From assembly GCA_964475595.1 (NCBI GenBank), contig CAYYXG010000004.1, forward strand, positions 1-64,000: DNA of 64,000 nucleotides, given 5' to 3'. Source of the DNA: RGEC01 sp964475595. GTDB lineage: Bacteria > Bacteroidota > Bacteroidia > NS11-12g > UBA955. Both the position numbers and the translations under genes were made by a program. The notes below the pieces were generated by a model. It saw only the letters and a list, made by a program, of their open reading frames with translations. It did not search any database and was not told the DNA's origin. Position 1 is the stretch's first letter. Each line of letters begins with the position of its first letter. Positions 50,480 to 58,212 of this stretch are shown one piece after another.

Positions 50480-51046
50480 ATGAAAACCCATCCTTCTATT
50501 TATGTTCCGCTGTTTAAGCGCAGCGTTACCCTTAAAAACCCGGTTAAAAACGAACGTTTCCTTTGGCATGTCACTTATAACCAAAAAGAAACCAACTTGC
50601 TCATTACCCGTCAGGGGATAACCTTACCGCTGTGGGGTGCTGTTTATGCCCACCATGCCTTACCATCCTTCGATTTTATGTATCCTTACTTTGTAGATCG
50701 TGTAGATTGGTTTTATCATAATCTACGTGATGATGGTGCCCAGTTTGATGACTATGCTTTTTGGCGCATTGACACCCGCTTTTGTGGTTTTACCTGGTAT
50801 CTGGATCCGGGAATGGAACGCGACAGCCAATACCTTCAAGTACCCCATTATCATTATCTGTGCACGCCCAATGCTATTCCCCCGCATGCGCTGCGCCTGT
50901 ATCGTTTCAATCTGGATAATTACCGATTTCGCAACCCAAGAATTATTTATAAAAATGGATGTGCCTTGATTCGTCCCATCCGTAGTGATTTTGACACCCT
51001 TGAGCCCGCAGATGAATTCAATCAACATGTTTTGAGGGTGGCTTAA
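50480..51046 (+). CDS. Unknown 188-aa protein; tentative ADP-ribosyltransferase/KptA-like pattern
   Basis: I do not recognise the family with certainty. It has no signal peptide or membrane segment and is rich in Tyr, Phe, Trp, His and Arg. The order 'FLWHVTYNQKETNLLITRQG' then 'GITLPLWGAVYAHH', 'DDYAFWRIDT', 'FTWYLDPGMERDSQYL' and 'NAIPPHALRLYRFN' recalls ART/KptA-like folds: His-x-Thr strand, helix with '..I...GI', a 'VY' strand, an 'IDT' strand and a final 'IPP..L'. The usual catalytic Glu is not evident. It is monocistronic, behind a structured leader, and closed by a terminator, which argues for a real, regulated gene. The ART idea is inference only. Confidence 0.6.
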   Translation: MKTHPSIYVPLFKRSVTLKNPVKNERFLWHVTYNQKETNLLITRQGITLPLWGAVYAHHALPSFDFMYPYFVDRVDWFYHNLRDDGAQFDDYAFWRIDTRFCGFTWYLDPGMERDSQYLQVPHYHYLCTPNAIPPHALRLYRFNLDNYRFRNPRIIYKNGCALIRPIRSDFDTLEPADEFNQHVLRVA

Positions 51047-51052
51047 ACAACA

Positions 51053-51081
51053 AAAAAGAGGCCACAGGGGCCTCTTTTTTG
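51053..51081. terminator. Bidirectional terminator between the 188-aa protein gene and rny
   Basis: AAAAAAGAGGCC-acag-GGGCCTCTTTTTT hairpin, T-runs on both strands, converging genes. Confidence 0.88.
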
Positions 51082-51103
51082 TTTTAAAAACAGACAGACT
51101 ATT

Positions 51104-52645
51104 TTATTTGGCTACGCCAACACTTCTTTTTTCCCTGATAACAGTTATTTTCACCTGTCCGGGATATCGCATCTCAGTCATAATGCGATTGCTGATTTCA
51201 AATGCCAACACATCGGCCTGGTCATCGGTACTTTTTTCAGCACTCATGATAATGCGCAGTTCGCGGCCCGCTTGGATGGCGAATGCCTTTTCTACACCGG
51301 GGTAGCCCAAAGCCATGGTTTCCATGTCTTTAATACGCTGCACGTATTGCTCATCACCGCGTCGTGCACCCGGCCTTGAGCCCGAAATAGCATCACAGGC
51401 CTGAATGACAGGGCTCAGGAGACTGGTCATCTCAATTTCATCGTGGTGGGCACCTACTGCATTGATTACTTCGGGGTGTTCACCATACTTTTCGCACAGT
51501 TTCATACCCAGCAACGCGTGTGGTGTCTCCTCGTCGGTATCGGGCACTTTGCCAATATCGTGGAGCAGACCGGCCCTTTTGGCCAGTTTCACGTTCAGAC
51601 CCATTTCGGCAGCCATGGTGGCGCACAAACGGGCCACTTCGCGGCTGTGTTTCAGCAGGTTCTGACCAAAGCTACTACGGAAGCGCATTCTGCCCACATA
51701 GCGAATCAGCTCGGGGTGCAGGCCGGTAATACCGAGGTCTACCACCGTTCTTTCGCCCCATTCTACCACTTCTTCCTCAATTTGCTTTTTGGTTTTCTCC
51801 ACCACTTCCTCAATGCGGGCGGGGTGGATACGGCCGTCCTTAATCAGTCGCTCCAATGAAACGCGTGCAATCTCCCTGCGAATGGGGTCATAACAGCTTA
51901 GTACAATGGTTTCGGGGGTGTCATCAATCAGGATTTCTACGCCTGTAGCCGCTTCAAACGCCTTAATGTTTCTGCCCTCACGGCCAATGATTCGACCTTT
52001 AACGTCATCGTTTTCCAGCGGGAATGAGGTAACAGTATTGTCTATGGCGGTTTCTGCAGCAGTACGCTGAATGGTTTGCAGTACAATGCGCTTGGCATCG
52101 CGGGTGGCGCTGAGCTTAGCCTCCTCTACAATGTTTTTGGCAATGGCCAGCCCTTCAGTGTGGGATTTGATGCGGATGTTTTCCAGCATTTGTTCTTTGG
52201 CATCGGCGGCACTCAAACCGGCAATTTTTTCCAGTTGCTGCAGCTGTTGTTCGCGCATGGCCTCTACTTCACGCTGTTTGGTTTTCAGCCCTTCCATTTG
52301 CGCTTCAAAAGTCTCGCGGGCCTTGGATAGCTCATCTTCTTTCTGCTTCACGTTCTGAAGTTTCTGATCCCAGCTCTGCTCTTTCTGGCGAATGCGGTTT
52401 TCGGCATTGGCCATCTCATTGTTGCGGCGGTTGATTTCTTTTTCATGCTCGGACTTCAGGCTCATGTACTTTTCCTTGGCCTCTAAAATCCGGTCCTTTT
52501 TTAAATTTTCTCCCTGCAGTTTGGCTTCTTCAATCAGTGATTTGCGCTCGGCTTCAATTTGTTTTCGTCTCAGCGAAACAAATACGACATATCCAAGAGC
52601 CAGTCCGATTAAAATGCCGGCAAGGCTGAATACTACGATTTCCAT
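51104..52645 (-). CDS. rny: Ribonuclease Y
   Basis: 513 aa. N-terminal membrane anchor 'VVFSLAGILIGLALGYVVFV', long coiled coil (about 30-200; Lys/Glu-rich), KH domain with 'GRIIGREGRNIKAFEAATGV' (near 216-235), and HD phosphohydrolase domain with 'AGLLHDIGKVPDTDEETPHA' (His-Asp metal site, near 363-382) and 'GAHHDEIEM'. It is the membrane-bound endonuclease that starts mRNA decay. Length matches B. subtilis RNase Y. It lies downstream of zapA by 74 bp in the same direction. Confidence 0.96.
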   Translation of the reverse strand: MEIVVFSLAGILIGLALGYVVFVSLRRKQIEAERKSLIEEAKLQGENLKKDRILEAKEKYMSLKSEHEKEINRRNNEMANAENRIRQKEQSWDQKLQNVKQKEDELSKARETFEAQMEGLKTKQREVEAMREQQLQQLEKIAGLSAADAKEQMLENIRIKSHTEGLAIAKNIVEEAKLSATRDAKRIVLQTIQRTAAETAIDNTVTSFPLENDDVKGRIIGREGRNIKAFEAATGVEILIDDTPETIVLSCYDPIRREIARVSLERLIKDGRIHPARIEEVVEKTKKQIEEEVVEWGERTVVDLGITGLHPELIRYVGRMRFRSSFGQNLLKHSREVARLCATMAAEMGLNVKLAKRAGLLHDIGKVPDTDEETPHALLGMKLCEKYGEHPEVINAVGAHHDEIEMTSLLSPVIQACDAISGSRPGARRGDEQYVQRIKDMETMALGYPGVEKAFAIQAGRELRIIMSAEKSTDDQADVLAFEISNRIMTEMRYPGQVKITVIREKRSVGVAK

Positions 52646-52719
52646 GTGTTTTTTCTCCTTCTTTTTTGTTTTGGTGAAGGTGAATCGAACGCATTAATCA
52701 AATAAAACGGATGGTTGGA

Positions 52720-53007
52720 TCAATACCCATGCAACAGTTGCTCAATGTGTTGCAAATCCTGTTCCCACGCCGGATTTTCTTCCTGTCTTTCCGCTCTTAG
52801 GCGCAACAGGTCTCCGGTAAAGTCCAGTGCCGCCCATGCCAGGCGGTCGGTTTCATCTCCTGCATGAAAGGCCCTGAAGTCTTCCATGCGATTATTCAGC
52901 ATCCGTGCGGCTGTTTTTACAAATTCTTCATCACGTGGCGCCACTCTTAGTGGCAGGACTTTCCCTGCTATGGCAACGCGTACTGGAATTTTTTCTTCAG
53001 GTCGCAC
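52720..53007 (-). CDS. zapA: Cell division protein ZapA
   Basis: 95 aa. 'KIPVRVAIAGKVLPLRVAPR' is the ZapA N-terminal domain start, 'DEEFVKTAARMLNNRMEDFR' follows, and the C-terminal helix forms the coiled-coil tetramer. ZapA bundles FtsZ filaments at the division site. It uses a GTG start (53007). It comes 9 bp after the stop of a small coiled-coil gene and 313 bp after pheT, one apparent operon pheT-coiled coil-zapA(-rny). Confidence 0.87.
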   Translation of the reverse strand: MRPEEKIPVRVAIAGKVLPLRVAPRDEEFVKTAARMLNNRMEDFRAFHAGDETDRLAWAALDFTGDLLRLRAERQEENPAWEQDLQHIEQLLHGY

Positions 53008-53016
53008 TCTAACGTT

Positions 53017-53307
53017 TTATTCGTTTAACAGATCAATACACCTGTCAATTTCCCTTATCAATTCGTTCACCTTGTTTTTCATTTCTTCGGTATCTGAATC
53101 TTCCGGGGCTAAATTCTTTGCAAGTTTAATCAATTTATTTTGTTCTGTAAGCTCCGACAAGGTATTTTTTTGCAATTCTACCGTTCTTTCCAGCCCCTCA
53201 ATGCGATCGCGCATGGATTCATTCTCGTTTTTTAGCAATTGGTTTTCCTGTATCAGTTTTTCAACCTTAATGCGAATTTCCGAGAGTCTGGCTGTGAGAT
53301 TTTGCAT
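53017..53307 (-). CDS. Small coiled-coil protein next to zapA (possible division factor)
   Basis: 96 aa, almost entirely heptad-repeat helix ('LTARLSEIRIKVEKLIQENQ', 'NENESMRDRIEGLERTVELQ') with a short break at 'LAPEDSD' before a last helix 'NKVNELIREIDRCIDLLNE'. It sits 3 bp after pheT and 9 bp before zapA. By analogy with ZapB (an 81-aa coiled coil that partners ZapA in E. coli) it may be a division-site scaffold. There is no clear sequence kinship, so this rests on size, fold and position. Confidence 0.75.
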   Translation of the reverse strand: MQNLTARLSEIRIKVEKLIQENQLLKNENESMRDRIEGLERTVELQKNTLSELTEQNKLIKLAKNLAPEDSDTEEMKNKVNELIREIDRCIDLLNE

Positions 53308-53310
53308 GAC

Positions 53311-55644
53311 TTACTTTCTAATGTGCGCTCCGGCGCGGTTTTCAAATGCATTCATCAATGTGCCCATGGCAGCATCTGCCTCTGTGTCGGTGAGGGTTCT
53401 GTCTGCTACACCCAGCAAAAATGAAATGGCGATGGCTTTTTTGCCTGCCTCCAGGGGTTTACCTTCAAACACATCAAACACATTCATTTCCTGCAAGATA
53501 GCAATATTTTGTGAAACGGCTATTTTTTCCAATTCTGCGTAAGGGACACTGCTGTCCACTACCAGACTCAAATCCCTGCGCATTCTGGGAAAACGAGGGG
53601 GTTCAACCACCTTGAATCCTCCGGTATTAATGCCCGCTTTGATCGTTTCCCAGGCAATTTCGGCATACCAAACATTGCCTTCCAGGTCATAAGACTGCAT
53701 CGTTTTCCCTTCCACACGGCTGATTTTCCAGTTGCCGTCGTTCAAACGCGCGCCTACAGATTGCATCACCAGTTGTGTGGCTTCTTTGATGTGGTAGTAA
53801 TCCAGTATTGTGGGTTTTTTACGCCAGCTTTCCGCACTGTCATTGCCCATCATCAGCAGTCCCAGCATTTCGGTTTCCTGAAATGCCCCATTCTGGCTCT
53901 GATAAACCCTGCCAAATTCATAGAACTTTACATCCGTGTTTTTGCGGTTGCGGTTGTATTGTGCAGCCAGCAACATGCCTGGCAGCAAAGAGGCGCGCAT
54001 CACAGCCATATCAGCGCTCAGCGGATTGCTGAGCATGGCGGGTGCGTCGATAAACGCCCTGTGCACGGATTCAGCACCCAGGCTATTGTTGATGATTTCA
54101 TAAAAACCATGGGCCTGAAGTGCTTTGCCTGCGCGGTTTTTCAGCAGTCGATTCTGGTTGCCGCCAAATCCGCCGAGCGAAACCTGCATATTGCCTTTTA
54201 GCGGAACCTGGTCGAACCCGTAAATGCGCATGATTTCCTCAATCAGGTCTACAGGCTGCCCAACATCGTTGCGCCAGGATGGAACGCCCACCTGTAGTGC
54301 GTCGTCAGTAAGGGCAGTTACCGTAAAGCCCAGGTCCGTAAGAATCTGTGAGCAGGTAGCATTGTCAATATCTACGCCGGCAAAGCCGCGTACTTTGTTC
54401 AAATCCAGCGCAAGCTGCAGCGGTTTGTAGGGTGAAGGATAAAGGTCGGTAAGGCCTGTGATGCTTCCGCCTGCAGTTTCCATGATGAGGGCGGCTGCAC
54501 GCAGTGCGGCGTTCAGACACATTTCCACGTCAGTGCCCCGCTCGAAGCGGAAAGAGGCATCGGTATTCAACACATGCTTTCTGGCGGTTTTTCTCACTTT
54601 TCCCGGGTGAAAACAGGCACTTTCCAGCAGGATGTCAACCGTTTGGTTCGTTACACCGCTTTCCAGTCCGCCAAATACACCGGCCAGGGCCACAGGACCG
54701 GATGCATCGGCAATAACCAGGTCATTCTCACCCAACGTTCTAGATTGCTTGTCGAGCGTAACCAGGGTTTCTCCCTGTTTTGCCATGCGCACATGAATTT
54801 GATTGCCTTTGAGGGCATGTAAATCAAATGCGTGGAGGGGTTGTCCCAGTTCATGCAGCACATAGTTGGTACAATCCACCACATGGTTAATGGGCTCAAT
54901 GCCGATGCTGCGCAGGCGGTTTTGCATCCATTCGGGGGAAGGCACCACCTGAATGCCTGAAATTTCCAGTGCTACATAGCGTTTGCACAGGTCGGCATCG
55001 GTAATTGCGATGTTTGTTTTGGCTGCAGCACCTTTAAAATCGGCGGCATCCGGCATTTGGATTTCTTTGTTGTATAGGGCAGCCACATCCCGAGCCACAC
55101 CCAGGTGCGATGCGGCATCGCCGCGGTTTGCGGTAAGGCCAATTTCCAGCACGGTGTCGGATACCACCTTGAAATATTGGGCTGCAGGCATGCCTGTGGG
55201 CGCATCTGCGGGCAACACGCGAATGCCGTCATGCGAACTACCCAATCCGCACTCATCATCGGCACAAATCATGCCGCGGCTGATTTCGCCTCGTATTTTG
55301 GCCTCGCCAATGGTAAAAGTGCCTTTACCGGGCACGGTCACTTCCGTTCCCGGCAGCGCCACGATTACTTTTTGTCCGGCAGCCACATTGGGAGCGCCAC
55401 AAACAATGGGCTGGGCCTCGCCTGTTCCTATGTCTACGGTGGTAACGTGCAGCTTGTCTGCGTTGGGGTGTTTTTCGCAGGTGAGCACATGCCCAATCAC
55501 AAATCCACGCAATCCGCCGGGTATGGAATCGGTATTTTCAATGTGTTCCACTTCCAACCCTGAAACGCTTAAGCGCTCTGCTATTTCAGCAGCGGTAAGG
55601 TCATTGCCCAGAAAGTCACTCAACCAGGAATAGGAAATGCGCAT
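53311..55644 (-). CDS. pheT: Phenylalanyl-tRNA synthetase beta subunit
   Basis: 777 aa. N-terminal domain 'MRISYSWLSDFLGNDLTAAE', then the EMAP-II-like tRNA-binding domain ('VIGHVLTCEKHPNADKLHVT', 'PIVCGAPNVAAGQKVIVALP'), B3/B4 editing domain ('GANRGDAAS'-like 'LTANRGDAASHLGVARD', 'NHVVDCTNYVLHELGQPLHA', 'FDLHAL'), B5 domain ('PSWRNDVGQPVDLIEEIMRI') and C-terminal anticodon-binding FDX-ACB domain ('PRFPRMRRDLSLVVDSSVPY', 'AENRAGAHIRK'-type end). It pairs with PheS, which is not in the window. An exact -7 element lies 5 bp before the ATG. Confidence 0.96.
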   Translation of the reverse strand: MRISYSWLSDFLGNDLTAAEIAERLSVSGLEVEHIENTDSIPGGLRGFVIGHVLTCEKHPNADKLHVTTVDIGTGEAQPIVCGAPNVAAGQKVIVALPGTEVTVPGKGTFTIGEAKIRGEISRGMICADDECGLGSSHDGIRVLPADAPTGMPAAQYFKVVSDTVLEIGLTANRGDAASHLGVARDVAALYNKEIQMPDAADFKGAAAKTNIAITDADLCKRYVALEISGIQVVPSPEWMQNRLRSIGIEPINHVVDCTNYVLHELGQPLHAFDLHALKGNQIHVRMAKQGETLVTLDKQSRTLGENDLVIADASGPVALAGVFGGLESGVTNQTVDILLESACFHPGKVRKTARKHVLNTDASFRFERGTDVEMCLNAALRAAALIMETAGGSITGLTDLYPSPYKPLQLALDLNKVRGFAGVDIDNATCSQILTDLGFTVTALTDDALQVGVPSWRNDVGQPVDLIEEIMRIYGFDQVPLKGNMQVSLGGFGGNQNRLLKNRAGKALQAHGFYEIINNSLGAESVHRAFIDAPAMLSNPLSADMAVMRASLLPGMLLAAQYNRNRKNTDVKFYEFGRVYQSQNGAFQETEMLGLLMMGNDSAESWRKKPTILDYYHIKEATQLVMQSVGARLNDGNWKISRVEGKTMQSYDLEGNVWYAEIAWETIKAGINTGGFKVVEPPRFPRMRRDLSLVVDSSVPYAELEKIAVSQNIAILQEMNVFDVFEGKPLEAGKKAIAISFLLGVADRTLTDTEADAAMGTLMNAFENRAGAHIRK

Positions 55645-55649
55645 TGCTG

Positions 55650-55657
55650 CAAAGATA
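55650..55657 (-). promoter_or_regulatory. -7 promoter element (TATCTTTG) of the pheT operon
   Basis: Exact TAnnTTTG on the minus strand, 5 bp before ATG 55644; transcript leaderless or nearly so. Confidence 0.55.
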
Positions 55658-55692
55658 GGAACAGAGCAGCATGTTCGAAAAGGGAGTGTTGA

Positions 55693-56442
55693 TTACATAA
55701 AATCCAGCACACAGTTATGCCGGTAGGAGCTGTGCGGCTGTATGGATATACCTACCACACGGTAGCCCGATGAGAGGCAAATATTCCGGTGTCCCAGACT
55801 GGGAACGCCATCGTCAATCAACAGCATTAAAATAATACCCAACCCATCGCTGCTGCCATAGGCACAACATTCTCCCATAAAATAGCTATTGCATCTGCTT
55901 CCTGTTTGAGGGTCCTTGTTGCGAGAATGGCCAATATAGCCGGTTTTGCCGGATTTGAGTGCATGGCACCAGGCCGACTGATAGCATTGAAAATCAGGGA
56001 AAATGGGGTTCACCGGTTCCATTTTCATCATGGTTTTTACCAGGGAATTGTGGTAGCTGTTTTTTTTATCCCAGTAGGGGATTACAAATTTTTCGCAGAA
56101 TTCACGGGGTTTGGTTCTGGCATAATTCAAATAATGATACGTATCTTTTTCATCGCGGGTTGCAAATGAGCAGCGCTCTATTTTCATGGAATCAGAAATG
56201 AAATGTTGCTGAAAAACCTCAGTCTTTTGCTTGTAGGATAACCTGTCTGTGTAGGATTTTAATTTAATGAGGGTGTCCTTTAATATTCTTTGTGAATCTA
56301 AATACCACTTGGTTTGTTTTTTAATCCAGTTGTTTTCCTCTTTTATTTCATCCACCTGATGCTGAATAACCAATAGTTCCTGTTTGCTCACACAGTGCGA
56401 AAATATTAAAATGATAATGGCATAAAAAAATAAATATCTCAT
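55693..56442 (-). CDS. CAP/SCP-domain lipoprotein
   Basis: 249 aa. Signal 'FFYAIIILIFSHCVSKQ' with a lipobox Cys, then a coiled-coil region (about 20-70). The CAP domain runs about 95-249 with 'YLNYARTKPREFCEKFV', 'CHALKSGKTGYIGHSRN' (conserved 'GHSR' His), 'GECCAYGSSDGLGIILMLLI' (Glu of the CAP cavity), 'DDGVPSLGHRNICLSSGYRV' and 'GISIQPHSSYRHNCVLDF'. CAP proteins in bacteria are extracytoplasmic with unclear activity. It overlaps the stop of the small lipoprotein gene upstream by 4 bp (ATGA). Confidence 0.8.
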   Translation of the reverse strand: MRYLFFYAIIILIFSHCVSKQELLVIQHQVDEIKEENNWIKKQTKWYLDSQRILKDTLIKLKSYTDRLSYKQKTEVFQQHFISDSMKIERCSFATRDEKDTYHYLNYARTKPREFCEKFVIPYWDKKNSYHNSLVKTMMKMEPVNPIFPDFQCYQSAWCHALKSGKTGYIGHSRNKDPQTGSRCNSYFMGECCAYGSSDGLGIILMLLIDDGVPSLGHRNICLSSGYRVVGISIQPHSSYRHNCVLDFM

Positions 56443-56666
56443 GGTTTTTTAACATTATAAAAATTCTTATAAACACGAATACTGTCTCTCATGGCATCAA
56501 GTTTTCGTAATTCAGTATCCCGTTTTTTCAGTAGCCGCACATTTCTTTTTTGCTCAATAGCCAGTTCATTCTTCAGTTTTTTGGATTTGTGATAATTATA
56601 AATGCCACAACCCTGCAGCAAGGGAAGGAGAAACAAGGATAATATCAGCAGTTTAATGTAGCGCAT
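56439..56666 (-). CDS. Small lipoprotein with coiled-coil helix, unknown function
   Basis: 75 aa. Signal peptide and lipobox 'LILSLFLLPLLQGCGIY' (Cys20), followed by one charged helix ('KKLKNELAIEQKRNVRLLKK', 'RDTELRKLDAMRDSIRVYKN'). The helix resembles the N-terminal coiled coil of the CAP lipoprotein it is translationally coupled to (ATGA), so the two may interact (inference). Confidence 0.7.
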   Translation of the reverse strand: MRYIKLLILSLFLLPLLQGCGIYNYHKSKKLKNELAIEQKRNVRLLKKRDTELRKLDAMRDSIRVYKNFYNVKKP

Positions 56667-56762
56667 TTATGCAGTAACGTAAATAGCGGTGAAAATTATA
56701 TGTAATTAATATTTTTAAATTTGGCTTGATGCTTGTTGATGTTGCATTCGGTAAATCTATGT

Positions 56763-56770
56763 TAAATTTG
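56763..56770 (+). promoter_or_regulatory. -7 promoter element (TAAATTTG) of the YqeY gene
   Basis: Exact TAnnTTTG with TTG 18 nt upstream (56742-56744). Only 4 bp separate it from ATG 56775, so the mRNA should be leaderless. Confidence 0.55.
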
Positions 56771-56774
56771 CAGT

Positions 56775-57218
56775 ATGAACCTGGCAGAACAAATCAATGA
56801 AGGCATTAAAGAGGCGATGAAAGCCCGCGACGAAGTCCGTTTGAGGGCGTTGAGAAACATAAAAAGTGCATTTTTGCTGCTGGACACGGCGGGCGGAACT
56901 GTTAGTGATGACGACAGGGTAAAAGCCCTGCAAAAAATGGCCAAACAGCGCAAGGACAGCATTGAGATTTTTGAAAAAGAAGGCCGTCAGGATTTGGCCG
57001 ATAAAGAAAAAGAGGAGTTGCTTATCATTGAAACCTTTTTACCTGCCCAACTGGGCGAGGCTGAAATAGAGGCCAACATCCGCGCCATTATGGCTGAAAC
57101 CGGTGCTGAGGGCATGAAAGACCTGGGCAAGGTAATGCCCTTGGCCATGAAGGCCATGGCCGGTAAGGCCGATGGCAAACTCATCAGCGAAAAGGTGAAG
57201 GCCTTGCTGAACGGGTGA
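56775..57218 (+). CDS. GatB/YqeY-domain protein
   Basis: 147 aa, standard YqeY size: 'INEGIKEAMKARDEVRLRAL', 'RNIKSAFLLLD', 'KEKEELLIIETFLPAQLGEA', then 'DLGKVMPLAMKAMAGKADGK' and 'ISEKVKALL'. The domain equals the C-terminal tail domain of GatB, which binds tRNA in the amidotransferase. Free-standing YqeY proteins have no settled function. The gene is monocistronic. Next to it begins the accessory segment. Confidence 0.92.
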   Translation: MNLAEQINEGIKEAMKARDEVRLRALRNIKSAFLLLDTAGGTVSDDDRVKALQKMAKQRKDSIEIFEKEGRQDLADKEKEELLIIETFLPAQLGEAEIEANIRAIMAETGAEGMKDLGKVMPLAMKAMAGKADGKLISEKVKALLNG

Positions 57219-57249
57219 GGGTATTTAAAAAATATCAGTAGTTTGAAAT

Positions 57250-57282
57250 GGGCTACCCAAAGTCGGGTGACTTCGGATAGCG
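57250..57282. repeat. 33-bp hairpin repeat, left copy
   Basis: It begins GGGCTACCCAAAGTC and ends GACTTCGGATAGCG. The two halves form an imperfect palindrome (CTACCCAAAGTC against CTATCCGAAGTC). The same 33-mer with two mismatches occurs at 60258-60290 in the same orientation, bracketing the cassette-like segment. The rest of 57219-57366 has no gene. Confidence 0.8.
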
Positions 57283-57366
57283 GATTAATCCAACTATTAT
57301 TAACCCAAGAATTATTATCAAAATATTTTTATTCATAAACTCTAATCATTCATTTTTCATGCACCA

Positions 57367-57493
57367 TAACGTTTTGGGGCTTTGCGAAGAAGCGGATTTC
57401 GGAGCACTAAATTGTCAACATAGCACAAAAGTTGATGCGAGGTAGAATGTTCAATTAACCACTGAACCCGCCATTGAGCCAAACGCCTGTTAG
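57367..57493 (-). mobile_element. attC-like inverted-repeat element A (127 bp)
   Basis: Read on the minus strand it begins CTAACAGGCGTTTGGCTC and ends CCCCAAAACGTTA. The arms pair imperfectly with extra unpaired bases on one side, as integron attC sites do. The stop codon of the adjacent gene (TAA at 57492-57490) lies inside the first CTAAC box, which is also common in integron cassettes. It shares TAACGTTTTG, a GCTT-GCGAAG core, GCGG, TTTCGGAGCAC and TGTCAA with element B and has the same length. Integrase-driven mobility is inference. Confidence 0.6.
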
Positions 57494-58212
57494 TGGCTGG
57501 CATTCTGTCCTGTCGTCTGTTGGTTAGCATAGTTGTCAATTCGTTTGTTACGTGCTTTTATGAAGTCTATTACTCCTTTTTTGTAAGTCAAATATTCTTC
57601 AATATCTGCAAATGCTGGTCTTGTTTTAAAATTGTCAAACGGCAAGTAAAACTTAATATTTTCATTCTCGTCAACTAGGTCGTTGAGTAAAAAGAAGTCA
57701 ATGTAACCTTTAAAATTCTCGAACAAGTCGAAGAAGTCTTTGTAACGTTTAAATGTGTCGTAAAGTGGGCTTTGTTGTCCTGCGTAAAAAAGTCTGATAC
57801 ATTCCAAAGTTAGGTCAAACCTGTCGTCTATGAAGCTGTTAACTCCACGAGCTTGATTTATTGTGTGTTGTTTGTCAGCACGGTTGTTTGGAAAAAGTGT
57901 GTATGCTCCAATTGTCGAACCCGTGTCAAAGAGTTCTTGAACTTCGTATTGGATTTGTTGTGTCAGCCAAGTTTTGCGTTTATGATTTCTATATGAATGT
58001 GTAATTGCATCACTTCCTAATAAATATTCTCCAAGTCCTGATTTATGATATAAATATGTTCCGCTTTTTTTGTCTGTCAATTCAAAGAGTTCTCCGTTTG
58101 GTAATTTTTTACTCCATAACATTTTATGGTAGGAGCGAAGTGTTGGACTTGTGCTGTCCGGGTCGCCACCATTTGCATCTGAGTAAACATTAAATGTAAT
58201 ATCAATCATCAT
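57490..58212 (-). CDS. DUF6994-like protein, unknown function
   Basis: 240 aa, soluble, no signal peptide. The N-terminal 'FNVYSDANGGDPDSTSPTLR' then 'SYHKMLWSKKLPNGELFEL' matches my recollection of the DUF6994 family ('..DPD..SPTLR.YH..LWSK.LP.G..F.L'). A second block 'NQARGVNSFIDDRFDLTLEC' precedes a Tyr/Phe-rich region ('YDTFKRYKDFFDLFENFKGY', 'IDFFLLNDLVDEN'). No catalytic motif is evident. Its ATG overlaps the stop of the upstream membrane-protein gene (ATGA), so the two form a translationally coupled pair within one cassette. AT-rich, unlike the core genes to the left. Confidence 0.65.
   Translation of the reverse strand: MMIDITFNVYSDANGGDPDSTSPTLRSYHKMLWSKKLPNGELFELTDKKSGTYLYHKSGLGEYLLGSDAITHSYRNHKRKTWLTQQIQYEVQELFDTGSTIGAYTLFPNNRADKQHTINQARGVNSFIDDRFDLTLECIRLFYAGQQSPLYDTFKRYKDFFDLFENFKGYIDFFLLNDLVDENENIKFYLPFDNFKTRPAFADIEEYLTYKKGVIDFIKARNKRIDNYANQQTTGQNASH

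Noticed and set aside
54983..55633. 216-aa open frame on the plus strand inside pheT
   Set aside because: Antisense shadow of a strongly conserved gene; its composition (Ser/Pro/Arg-rich) reflects the codon pattern of pheT, and it has no promoter or family features.
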